Assembly (NCBI RefSeq): GCF_023554105.1
Contig: NZ_JAMJWE010000021.1
Coordinates: 1-60,953, forward strand
DNA: 60,953 nt
Direction of reading: 5' to 3'
From: Brucella sp. 21LCYQ03
Lineage (GTDB): Bacteria > Pseudomonadota > Alphaproteobacteria > Rhizobiales > Rhizobiaceae
Below are positions 18,086-25,921 of this stretch, in pieces (within the stretch, counting starts at the first letter, position 1; every line of letters starts with the position of its first letter). Under the pieces are notes generated by a model that saw nothing but the letters and a program-made list of their open reading frames with translations, ran no database searches and had not been told where the DNA came from. Made by a program: the position numbers and the translations under genes.

Positions 18086-19219
18086 TTAAAATGCGTGGTG
18101 CGACGTCTCGACATGGTCGGGGTCGACCTTGCCGCGCATCACCCAGAAAGCCCAGCTCGTGTAAACGACGATCAAAGGCATGAAGACAACCGTAAAGCCC
18201 AGCATCCACATAAGCGTCAGCTCGCTGGAACCAGAGTTCCAAACTGTGAGGCTGTGCGATGGGTTGGTGCTTGATGGCATCATGAACGGGAACATTGCAG
18301 CACCAGCGGTGCCGATGACGCCAATCCATGCGATGGCTCCGAGCCACCAGCCAAGCAATGCCTTGCGTGCAAGCAGTGCCACAAGCCCCAATGCAACACC
18401 GATATAGGTGAGCGCTGGAATGACCCACAGCACGGAATATTCATGGAAGTTGGACAGAAGTGCGCCCGGTGTGCGTTCAACCACCTGATGAAGAGGTGTT
18501 TGCGGCACGCCTGGATTTGGACCCTGCACGATCTGATAACCGTCCATGCCTGATACCCAGAAGCCACCAATTGTGAACAGCACCAGTGCCAGTATGCCAC
18601 CGAATAGCGAAGCTTTACGCGCACGATCTGCAAGATTGCCAACGCCGCCGCTCATCAGCATCGCGCCGCCCATATAGATCGACAGTGAAACAGAAAGCAG
18701 ACCACACAGGATTGCAAACGGGTTGAACAGTTCAATGAAACTGCCGGTGTAATAGGATGTCATCCGCCAGTCGAAGTTGAACGGCACACCCTGAATGACA
18801 TTGCCAAAAGCCGCACCAAACACCAGCATCGGCACAAAACCGGAAACGAACAGCGTCCAGTCCCATGCGTTTCTCCAACGTGGCGATGGCATCTTACTGC
18901 GATATTCAAAGCCCAGCGGACGGACGATCATGCTGAACAATAAGACCAGCATAACGATGTAAAAGCCGGAGAATGCAGTCGCATAGACCAAAGGCCATGC
19001 CGCGAAAATTGCACCGCCACCCAGAATGAACCAGACCTGATTTCCATCCCAGTGCGGGCCGATAATGTTGAGCGCGACACGCCGTTCTGTATCGGTGCGC
19101 CCCACATAGCGCAGCAATGTGCCAACGCCCATATCCATGCCGACCATGATGGCGAGGCCCATCAGCAGAACACCAAGCAGCAACCACCATACAAGCTGAA
19201 GTACGAGATAAATATCCAT
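18086..19219 (-). CDS. cydB: Cytochrome bd ubiquinol oxidase subunit II
   Basis: 377 residues, normal length for CydB, with about eight or nine hydrophobic helices. The family-typical GPHWDGNQVWFILGGGAIFA lies near residue 51 and MFPFMMPSSTNPSHSLTVWN near 310. It pairs with CydA in the inner membrane as a quinol oxidase with high oxygen affinity, used at low oxygen. It follows cydA after 14 bases. The CydDC exporter needed for assembly is not next to it in this window. Confidence 0.96.
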   Translation of the reverse strand: MDIYLVLQLVWWLLLGVLLMGLAIMVGMDMGVGTLLRYVGRTDTERRVALNIIGPHWDGNQVWFILGGGAIFAAWPLVYATAFSGFYIVMLVLLFSMIVRPLGFEYRSKMPSPRWRNAWDWTLFVSGFVPMLVFGAAFGNVIQGVPFNFDWRMTSYYTGSFIELFNPFAILCGLLSVSLSIYMGGAMLMSGGVGNLADRARKASLFGGILALVLFTIGGFWVSGMDGYQIVQGPNPGVPQTPLHQVVERTPGALLSNFHEYSVLWVIPALTYIGVALGLVALLARKALLGWWLGAIAWIGVIGTAGAAMFPFMMPSSTNPSHSLTVWNSGSSELTLMWMLGFTVVFMPLIVVYTSWAFWVMRGKVDPDHVETSHHAF

Positions 19220-19233
19220 GAAATATCTCCCGA

Positions 19234-20805
19234 TTAATAAGCCGCAGCCGGAGCTGGTGCAGTTGCAGGGGCGGTTGTTTCTGATGCATCCGGTCCTTTG
19301 CGGATGAAATGCAGCATGAGAAACAGCTCAACGATGGCGAAGATTGTGTAGAGCAGAATGAAGCCCGACAGAGATACGATCATATAGGCAACCGTATGCG
19401 TTGAGGCCGAAAGCCATGTCGGCAAGACTTCATAGACCGTCCACGGCTGTCGCCCGACCTCGGCCACCAGCCAACCCATTTCGCAGGCAATGAACGGTAC
19501 GGGGATCATCCATACGGAGGCTCGCAGGAACCAACGATTGTTGTGAACGGTATTGGTCAGCGTGAGAATGAAGGAAAGAACAAAGTAGCCCAGCATCAAC
19601 AGACCCAGCCCCACCATGACGCGGAACGACCAGAAGATGATCCATACTTCAGGAATGGTATCTTTGGCGGCCTTATCGATATCAGCATCCGTTATGCGCG
19701 TGATGTCGCCATCAGGTGCGTAACGCTGGACGAGAAAGCCATAGCCGAGATCATCCTTGTGCAGATCGAACTTAGCCAGTGCTGCGGGATCAGTCGGATT
19801 TGAACTGAGAACCTGCATCGCTTCAATCGCCGGAATACCGTTTCGGATACGCGTTTTCGCACGCTCCTCCAACACATCCGCCGCAGGCACCGTCCCCTCA
19901 AGTGAGTGCGTCACGAGAATAGACAGCATGGCCGGTATTTTGACCGCGAACAGATTTTTCTGCTCGCTTTGCGATGGGAAGGCTATTGCATTGAAAGACA
20001 TCGGCGCTTCTTCGGTTTCCCAAAGCGCTTCCATCGCCACAAGCTTGGTTGGCTGCGCATGCGCACCAACGAAACCGAGCGCATCACCGAGGGTCAGAAC
20101 GCCACCGGTTCCGAGCACACCAAAGAGTGCCGCGATACGGAACGAACGTTTGGCAACATCCATATGACGATTGCGCAGCATGTAAAAAGCGCTGACGCCA
20201 CAGACAAAAATTGCCGCCGTCACATAACCCGCAAGCACCGTATGCACGAATTTCGCCTGCGCATCCGGGTTGAAGAACATGTCGAAGAAGCTGCTCAACT
20301 CCATGCGCATGGTAACCGGATTGAAATCCGCACCCTTAGGACTCTGCATGAAGCTGTTTGCAACAAGAATCCAAAGCGCCGAAAGGTTTGAGCCAAGAGC
20401 CACCAGATAGGTAACGACAAGATGCTGCATCTTAGTGAGACGATCCCAGCCAAACACCATCAGACCGAGGAATGTGGATTCCATGAAGAAGGCCATCAGA
20501 CCTTCAATCGCCAGCGCTGTGCCAAAAGCATCGCCGACAAAGCTAGAATAAAACGACCAGTTCATGCCGAACTGGAATTCCATGGTGAGGCCGGTTGCGA
20601 CGCCCAGTGCGAAGTTAATCAGCAGCAGCTTCCCCCAAAACTGGGTCATGCGGCGATATACTTCGCGGCCTGTCGTTACATAAACCGTTTCCATAATGGC
20701 AACCAGAATGGTCAGCCCCAAAGTTAACGGTACAAAAAGAAAATGATAAAGTGCCGTCGCCGCGAATTGAATGCGCGAAAGATCAACTACAAGATCGTTA
20801 ACCAT
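19234..20805 (-). CDS. cydA: Cytochrome bd ubiquinol oxidase subunit I
   Basis: 523 residues. The heme ligand His in ALYHFLFVPLTLGL near residue 20, the GLTMEFQFGMNW segment and the GRQPWTVYEVLPT motif near the C-terminal third are typical of CydA. This subunit binds hemes b558, b595 and d and oxidises quinol. The Q-loop is of the shorter type. It is the first gene of the cyd operon, with the 528-bp AT-rich gap at 20806-21333 as its promoter region. I found no convincing FNR/FixK box there. Electrons from the neighbouring Mo-hydroxylase cytochrome could in principle reach quinol oxidases, but no direct link is shown. Confidence 0.96.
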   Translation of the reverse strand: MVNDLVVDLSRIQFAATALYHFLFVPLTLGLTILVAIMETVYVTTGREVYRRMTQFWGKLLLINFALGVATGLTMEFQFGMNWSFYSSFVGDAFGTALAIEGLMAFFMESTFLGLMVFGWDRLTKMQHLVVTYLVALGSNLSALWILVANSFMQSPKGADFNPVTMRMELSSFFDMFFNPDAQAKFVHTVLAGYVTAAIFVCGVSAFYMLRNRHMDVAKRSFRIAALFGVLGTGGVLTLGDALGFVGAHAQPTKLVAMEALWETEEAPMSFNAIAFPSQSEQKNLFAVKIPAMLSILVTHSLEGTVPAADVLEERAKTRIRNGIPAIEAMQVLSSNPTDPAALAKFDLHKDDLGYGFLVQRYAPDGDITRITDADIDKAAKDTIPEVWIIFWSFRVMVGLGLLMLGYFVLSFILTLTNTVHNNRWFLRASVWMIPVPFIACEMGWLVAEVGRQPWTVYEVLPTWLSASTHTVAYMIVSLSGFILLYTIFAIVELFLMLHFIRKGPDASETTAPATAPAPAAAY

Positions 20806-21333
20806 AGTTAGCCCCCATAATGTGTCCCCAGACGGCTAAAATCACAAGCCTGATCGCTTACTCTTGTAAATCCTGAAAGCTATTCAGAATTTATTACTAG
20901 CAAATGTAAGCCAGTACTTAATATGAATTATGAATAATATTATTATTTCCATAATGTTACGAATTGCCGCAGGATAGCCACAATTGGGAAATTGATAAAA
21001 TGGGCAGTCAATTAGAACTGGAAGGTATTCTGGATTAAGGACAACAAGTGTTTAGACAAGATAATTTATGCCTCCAACCAGATTGCAATCATTATTGCTT
21101 GTTGATCAGCAAACGGGCAACAGAGCGATATTGATATTATCAAGCTCAGTTTTTCGCTCCGCCTTCTTATACCTTAGTAGGGTAAAATTTATCAAAAATC
21201 TAATTTTTGCCGGGAAATCTTTCGTTCGGATTGCCGATAGTGAGCGAATATAGTGAATTTCGCTTAACAATAACTTGATTTATCAACTCACCTTTAATAT
21301 CAGGAGCACGAAATTGTGTCCCTGAGGATTATC
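20806..21333. promoter_or_regulatory. Divergent promoter region of cydA and the metal-transport operon, no gene
   Basis: AT-rich gap of about 0.5 kb with no coding potential. It must carry the promoters of cydA (minus) and the transporter operon (plus). At 21275-21286 it holds TTGATTTATCAA, a short palindrome (arms TTGAT/ATCAA, 2-base gap) about 48 bases before the binding-protein start. The overlapping TGA-N9-TCA at 21276-21290 resembles the loose iron-responsive RirA motif. Both are weak matches. Confidence 0.5.
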
Positions 21334-22434
21334 ATGATCACTAACAAATTCGCGCTCCTTCTATCCGCCTGTGCAATTGCATTTACAGCCCCTGCATTTG
21401 CAGAAGTTAAGACCATCACCGATGTCATCGGCCGTGAAGTGAAGGTCGATCTTCCTGCAAAGCGTGTTGTCGTTGGCTTCTACTTTGAAGATTACATGGC
21501 AGTAGGTGGCGAAAAGGCTTACGACTCAGTCGTCGGCATTTCGCGCGAAGCATGGGAAGGCTGGGTTCCTGCTAACTGGAACATGCATGTAACGCATCGC
21601 CCTTCACTGAAAGACATCCCTGATGTTGGTGAAGTTGAAGCACAGACCTTCTCTGTCGAAAAGGTACTGAGCCTCAATCCTGATCTCGTCATTCTCGCAG
21701 ACTGGCAGTACAAGGCACTCGGCCTTGATGCAGATCGCCTCGAAGAAGAAGGCATCCCGGTCGTCGTCGTCGATTACAACGCGCAGACCGTTGATCGTCA
21801 CGTTGCATCCACGCTGGTTCTCGGTGAACTCGCAGGCACCGAAGACCGCGCCAAAGAAATCGCTGATATGTATTCCGGCGCTCTGAAGGATGTATCGGAT
21901 CGCGTTGCCAAGGCCGGCAAAGACAAGCCAAAGGTCTATGTCGAATTCGGCAACAAGGGCCCTGCTGAATATTCTTTCACCTACGGCAAAAACATGTGGG
22001 GCGCGATGATCCCTGCGGCTGGTGGCGACAATATCGCAGCACCGTTCGTCGAGTGGTGGGGCCCGATCAATCCGGAACAGGTTCTTGCTTCCAAGCCAGA
22101 CGTTATTCTGATTTCGGGTCGCGAAAACAACAAGGATGAAACCGCTCTGCCAATGGGTCAGGCCGTGAATGCTGATGAAGCGCGCGCAAAGCTCAAGGCC
22201 TTTGAAACCCGTCAGGGTTGGAGCGAACTGCCAGCTGTTCAGAACGGCAAGCTTTATGGCGTTTATCAGGGTGCATCGCGCACACTGTCGGATTTCGCGA
22301 TGGTTCAGTACATTGCGAAAGAACTCTATCCTGAACAGTTCGCTGATATGGACCCAATCGCCAACTACCATAGCTATTACAAGAAGTATCTGCCGGTTGA
22401 CCCGCAGGGAACCTTCGCAATCAGCGTAAAGTAA
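21334..22434 (+). CDS. Metal-chelate/heme ABC transporter, substrate-binding protein (FecB/BtuF type)
   Basis: 366 residues from the ATG at 21334 (GAGGA site 5 bases before). A GTG at 21316 with AGGAGC upstream is an alternative that adds six residues. Signal peptide MITNKFALLLSACAIAFTAP ends at AFA. The mature part matches helical-backbone metal receptors (Peripla_BP_2): TITDVIGREVKVDLPAKRVV, PDVGEVEAQTFSVEKVLSL, PDLVILADW, and later KPDVILISGRENN. Such proteins bind ferric siderophores, heme, cobalamin or other chelates. The length is above the usual 300-330. It is first in an operon with permease, ATPase and pseudoazurin. The ligand is not known. Confidence 0.88.
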   Translation: MITNKFALLLSACAIAFTAPAFAEVKTITDVIGREVKVDLPAKRVVVGFYFEDYMAVGGEKAYDSVVGISREAWEGWVPANWNMHVTHRPSLKDIPDVGEVEAQTFSVEKVLSLNPDLVILADWQYKALGLDADRLEEEGIPVVVVDYNAQTVDRHVASTLVLGELAGTEDRAKEIADMYSGALKDVSDRVAKAGKDKPKVYVEFGNKGPAEYSFTYGKNMWGAMIPAAGGDNIAAPFVEWWGPINPEQVLASKPDVILISGRENNKDETALPMGQAVNADEARAKLKAFETRQGWSELPAVQNGKLYGVYQGASRTLSDFAMVQYIAKELYPEQFADMDPIANYHSYYKKYLPVDPQGTFAISVK

Positions 22435-22455
22435 TATCTGCGATTCCGTGCTTAA

Positions 22456-22483
22456 GGGTGCCACCATCACAATGGTGGCACCC
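22456..22483 (+). terminator. Intercistronic hairpin between binding protein and permease
   Basis: Perfect 12-bp arms GGGTGCCACCAT (22456-22467) and ATGGTGGCACCC (22472-22483), 4-base loop, followed by TGTTTTG. It sits in the 74-base gap between binding protein and permease. It probably acts as a partial terminator or 3' stabiliser giving more binding protein than permease. The amino-acid transporter at 3426-3461 has the same arrangement. Confidence 0.75.
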
Positions 22484-22508
22484 TGTTTTGCAATTTAAAC
22501 AGGCCACC

Positions 22509-23561
22509 ATGACAACTCTCTCAAGGCATAAAGCAGCGATTGCCACCCACCGCGCGCGTGAGCGGAAACGCCTGCGCACGGTCATTATTTTTCTCGCAAT
22601 CATGGCTGCGAGCCTTGTCTTTGACGTTGCAACCGGCCCATCGCTGCTGTCACCAATGGAAGTGATCCGCTCCTTAACCGGGATCGGTGAACGCGCGGCA
22701 ATGACAGATTCTATCGTCAGAAACCTGCGCCTCCCCATGGCATTGATGGCGCTTGCTGTGGGTGCGGCCCTTGGCGCGGGTGGCGCGCAGATGCAGACGC
22801 TGCTCAACAATCCAATGGCAAGCCCTTACACATTGGGGATGGCCGCAGCCGCTGGCTTTGGTGCGGCTTTTGTTCTGGCATTAGGTGGCCTCGGCATGCC
22901 GGTGATGATCGCTGTTCCTGTGGGGGCTTTTGCCTTCTCTATGTTGGCAGCATTGTTTCTGTTCACGCTGGCGTCCATGCGACACATGAATGCGCAAACC
23001 ATCATTCTCGGCGGTATCGCACTGCTCTTCCTGTTCCAGTCTTTGCTTTCGCTGATCCAGTTCTTGTCTTCACCCGAACTCTCTCAACAAATCCTGTTCT
23101 GGCTGTTCGGTAGTTTGACAAAAGCCACATGGCCAACCCTGATGCTGACGGCAGCGGTCACAGCGGTTTGCTGTGGCTTATTAATGGCCGATTCATGGAA
23201 ACTGGCTGCACTGCGCATGGGAGAAATGCGGGCTGCAAGCCTTGGCATCAACGTGCGTCGCTTACGAATGAAAATTCTCATCATCGTTGCGATTATGACC
23301 GCCACCGCGACAAGCTTTGTTGGTGTTATTGGATTTATCGGTCTTGTCGCGCCGCACATAGCGCGCATGACAGTTGGCGAAGACCAGCGCTATTTCCTGC
23401 CAATGTCTGTGATCTCGGGCGCATTGATGCTGTCTGCGGCCTCTGTTCTCTCGAAATCAATTATACCCGGGGCTCTGTTTCCAGTCGGGATTGTCACAGC
23501 CATTGTCGGCGTGCCCTTTCTGCTCTGGCTCATCTTTGCGCCAAGATCGCGAGGCGCATGA
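22509..23561 (+). CDS. FecCD-type ABC transporter permease
   Basis: 350 residues from the ATG at 22509. It has about ten hydrophobic helices and the FecCD signatures RLPMALMALAVGAALGAGGA, NPMASPYTLGMAAAAGFGAA and FIGLVAPHIARM (the coupling loop to the ATPase). The protein works as a homodimer in the inner membrane. A longer in-frame start 17 codons upstream would overlap the hairpin and is unlikely. The stop overlaps the ATPase start (ATGA). Confidence 0.93.
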   Translation: MTTLSRHKAAIATHRARERKRLRTVIIFLAIMAASLVFDVATGPSLLSPMEVIRSLTGIGERAAMTDSIVRNLRLPMALMALAVGAALGAGGAQMQTLLNNPMASPYTLGMAAAAGFGAAFVLALGGLGMPVMIAVPVGAFAFSMLAALFLFTLASMRHMNAQTIILGGIALLFLFQSLLSLIQFLSSPELSQQILFWLFGSLTKATWPTLMLTAAVTAVCCGLLMADSWKLAALRMGEMRAASLGINVRRLRMKILIIVAIMTATATSFVGVIGFIGLVAPHIARMTVGEDQRYFLPMSVISGALMLSAASVLSKSIIPGALFPVGIVTAIVGVPFLLWLIFAPRSRGA

Positions 23562-24379
23562 TGGAACTGAAAAACATATCCATAAAACGCGGCTCGCAAA
23601 CGATCATATCGAGTGTTGATACACGGCTTGAGCCAGGAAAAATTAACGTCATCATCGGTCCGAACGGTACAGGAAAGACGACGCTGCTTCGTGCGATGTT
23701 TGGCGATTTGCCTTTGGAAGCAGGACAGATCGCATTTAATGATCGGACGCTCAGTACGGGTGTCCACCGAAGCGCCCGACTGCGCCAATGGCGTGATGCC
23801 ATCGCCTATATGCCGCAAGACAGCACGACTGATGCAGCTCTGACTGTGCTGGAAGTGGTGGTGCTCGGACGGCTCGACAAACTATCATTGCACATCGATG
23901 ATGAAACTCTCCATCAGGCGATGACGCGGCTCGAAGAAGCGGGCATTGCTCATCTTGCCGACCGCAATGTGACGTCACTGAGTGGCGGCCAACGGCAAAT
24001 GACCATGTTTGCGCAAGTTCTTATGCGCGAGCCGAAAGCCATGCTTCTTGATGAGCCTGTCAGCGCCCTCGATCTCAAACATCAGGTTGGCCTCCTGGAT
24101 CTGGTCAAGCGCGAGACACAAGCGAACAACTGGGTCACTGTGATTGTTCTGCATGATCTCAACCTTGCCTGCCAATATGCAGACAATCTGCTCGTGCTCT
24201 CTCAGGGCCGTCTTCAGGTTTCCGGCGCACCAGCCGATATCGTGACATCAGATCTCATTCTTCAGACCTACGGCGTTGATGCCGAAATCCTGCGTGACCG
24301 CGTGGGAAACCCCGTCATTCAGCCCGTTGCCAAAAAATTCGAACCAGCATTACAACACCAGGAAGGACTAGTCCTATGA
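23558..24379 (+). CDS. FecE/FhuC-type ABC transporter ATP-binding protein
   Basis: 273 residues. Walker A GPNGTGKTT near residue 33, signature LSGGQRQM near 141, Walker B AMLLDEPVSALD near 160, and H-loop VLHDLNLACQYAD are all present. The family normally imports iron chelates or cobalamin. Tandem ATGs at 23558 and 23561 are possible; the first overlaps the permease stop. The 3' end overlaps the pseudoazurin gene by 4 bases, tying the copper protein to this operon. Confidence 0.94.
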   Translation: MMELKNISIKRGSQTIISSVDTRLEPGKINVIIGPNGTGKTTLLRAMFGDLPLEAGQIAFNDRTLSTGVHRSARLRQWRDAIAYMPQDSTTDAALTVLEVVVLGRLDKLSLHIDDETLHQAMTRLEEAGIAHLADRNVTSLSGGQRQMTMFAQVLMREPKAMLLDEPVSALDLKHQVGLLDLVKRETQANNWVTVIVLHDLNLACQYADNLLVLSQGRLQVSGAPADIVTSDLILQTYGVDAEILRDRVGNPVIQPVAKKFEPALQHQEGLVL

Positions 24380-24813
24380 AGTCGATCATCGCGGCTTTTG
24401 CATTGAGCCTCATTGCCACTGCGTCTATGGCAGCAGATCACAAGATCAAAATGCTCAATTATGGACAAGAAGGCGGCATGGTTTTTGAGCCGGGCTATGT
24501 GAAAGCAGAAGTTGGCGACACAATTACATTTATTCCGGAAAACTCCAGCCACTATGTACAATCATTCGCAGTTCCTGAAGGTGTGAAAGCTTGGAAAAGC
24601 AAGCTCGACGAAGAGTTCACAGTCACTGTCGATCAGGAAGGCGTTTATCTTTATTACTGCCCACCACATCTTATGATGGCAATGATCGGCGTCATTCAGG
24701 TTGGCAAACCTGTCAACCTGGACGCAGTCAAAGAAAAGTCCGCCAAGCTTCGCTCAAAGCTCGTCATGAAGGGTGAGCGTCTGGATAACTATCTTGGACA
24801 GGTTAAAGAATAA
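24376..24813 (+). CDS. Pseudoazurin-type type-1 copper protein
   Basis: 145 residues with signal peptide MKSIIAAFALSLIATASMA. The mature protein (about 126 residues) matches pseudoazurin: KMLNYGQEGGMVFEPGYVKA, EVGDTITFIP, and a C-terminal helix pair. Copper ligands are visible as His59, Cys95, His98 and Met103 (precursor numbering). Pseudoazurins are periplasmic one-electron carriers, mostly known as donors to copper nitrite reductase; no nirK lies in this window. The gene starts inside the ATPase stop (ATGA), so it is translationally coupled to a metal-chelate importer. A role in reducing or oxidising the imported metal is possible but unproven. Confidence 0.9.
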   Translation: MKSIIAAFALSLIATASMAADHKIKMLNYGQEGGMVFEPGYVKAEVGDTITFIPENSSHYVQSFAVPEGVKAWKSKLDEEFTVTVDQEGVYLYYCPPHLMMAMIGVIQVGKPVNLDAVKEKSAKLRSKLVMKGERLDNYLGQVKE

Positions 24814-24850
24814 ACGGAGCTGATAATCAAAGTTATGGTGTAAGCAATCG

Positions 24851-24879
24851 GGGAAGGTGTTTTCTTGGCACTCCTTCCC
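24851..24879 (+). terminator. Hairpin after the pseudoazurin gene
   Basis: Arms GGGAAGG (24851-24857) and CCTTCCC (24873-24879), extended inward by GTG/CAC pairing. It lies 38 bases after the pseudoazurin stop and before the convergent Crp/Fnr gene. There is no long T-run on either side, so termination strength is uncertain. Confidence 0.5.
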
Positions 24880-24942
24880 TGTGTTGCTAGACAGCAAATT
24901 GCAGCCAAACACACAGGTCTTGATATAACTTCACTTGATGTC

Positions 24943-25677
24943 TCAATAAATGCCATGCATTACTGCATCGTAGTGATTTTCTATAGCCGATGTACAATTG
25001 CAAGACTTTTTGCGGAGCGCAGCTTCGTCATGAATGATCACTATACCACGCCGCGTCGCGATAATGCCCTCTGCCCTGAGTTGACCAATAGTGCGCGTAA
25101 CAAACGTGCGGCCTACACCAAGCATTTCGGATAATTGATCGTGGGTAAGCTCAAAATTATCTGAATTTGTTCGTGCCGAAGCCGAAAGCAACCATTTTGC
25201 AGTGCGTTGTGTAATCGTATGGGTTGCGTTGCAGGCTGCTGTCTGGAAAACTTGCGCCATCAAGCAATCAGAATAGCGTGCAAACCAATGTCGTAAAGCA
25301 ATCGATTCGGCTTTTATTTGCTCAAGTGCAGCCGTTTTGATGCGATAAAAGCGGCCCGGATTACGAACAATTGCCGTCGCGTATGCCGGAAGACTTCCAT
25401 TGGATACAATACCCCCGATTGCTCCCTCCCGACCAATAAGTGCTATTTCAACAGCACTGTTGTCATCGTCGACCCAGCGCTGAAAGCTTGCCAAAGCTGG
25501 GCCACAGGGAAACCATGTGTTCACAACATCATCACCCGCTTTGTGTAAAATCGTCAACGCATCAAGATCCATGGACATGGTGTGTGGGAGCAATTTCTTA
25601 CGGTCACTTTCACTGAGCATCATCAGCAGCAGGTTATCTGAGAAATCTTGCATAGATAAAATACTCATTGAAATCAT
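24943..25677 (-). CDS. Crp/Fnr family transcriptional regulator
   Basis: Up to 244 residues; ATGs at 25668 and 25650 are shorter alternatives. An N-terminal cyclic-nucleotide-type beta-barrel (about 25-140) is followed by a dimer helix and a C-terminal HTH (LTHDQLSEMLGVGRTFVTRT). It lacks the N-terminal cysteine cluster of FNR, and I see no clear set of cAMP-contact residues, so its signal is unknown. It converges on the pseudoazurin operon and is divergent from the bacteriophytochrome gene, and could control the latter. Similar short Crp-like proteins are common in Rhizobiales. Confidence 0.9.
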   Translation of the reverse strand: MISMSILSMQDFSDNLLLMMLSESDRKKLLPHTMSMDLDALTILHKAGDDVVNTWFPCGPALASFQRWVDDDNSAVEIALIGREGAIGGIVSNGSLPAYATAIVRNPGRFYRIKTAALEQIKAESIALRHWFARYSDCLMAQVFQTAACNATHTITQRTAKWLLSASARTNSDNFELTHDQLSEMLGVGRTFVTRTIGQLRAEGIIATRRGIVIIHDEAALRKKSCNCTSAIENHYDAVMHGIY

Positions 25678-25921
25678 TCCCTTATTTTGCCTTGAAACTG
25701 TCTATAAGTGGACAGACGCTAAAGCATCACTATGTTACTTTTAGACATAACGCATATAGATGATTGGAATTACGATTTTGCAGGACATTGGAGTTATCCT
25801 TAGAACCGATCAATGGAACGAACTGTTTCTTACACCTGCCTCCTTTAGGCGTTGATAAAATCGGCTTCATGTTCAAACATTTGTTTAATTCAGCCATTCT
25901 AATTTGCCCATGTGAGAAAGT

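Noticed and set aside
20806..21333. FNR/FixK box for cydA
   Set aside because: No TTGAT-N4-ATCAA was found; the closest sequence has a 2-base spacer and lies nearer the opposite gene.
21604..22470. 288-codon minus-strand frame opposite the metal-binding SBP
   Set aside because: Antisense shadow; the plus-strand gene has signal peptide, ribosome-binding site and family motifs.
23129..23557. Long upstream extension of the ATPase frame
   Set aside because: It lies in another frame inside the permease gene; the real start is the ATG at 23558 overlapping the permease stop.
24376..24813. Denitrification link for the pseudoazurin
   Set aside because: No nitrite, nitric oxide or nitrous oxide reductase gene is in the window; the operon partner is an importer.
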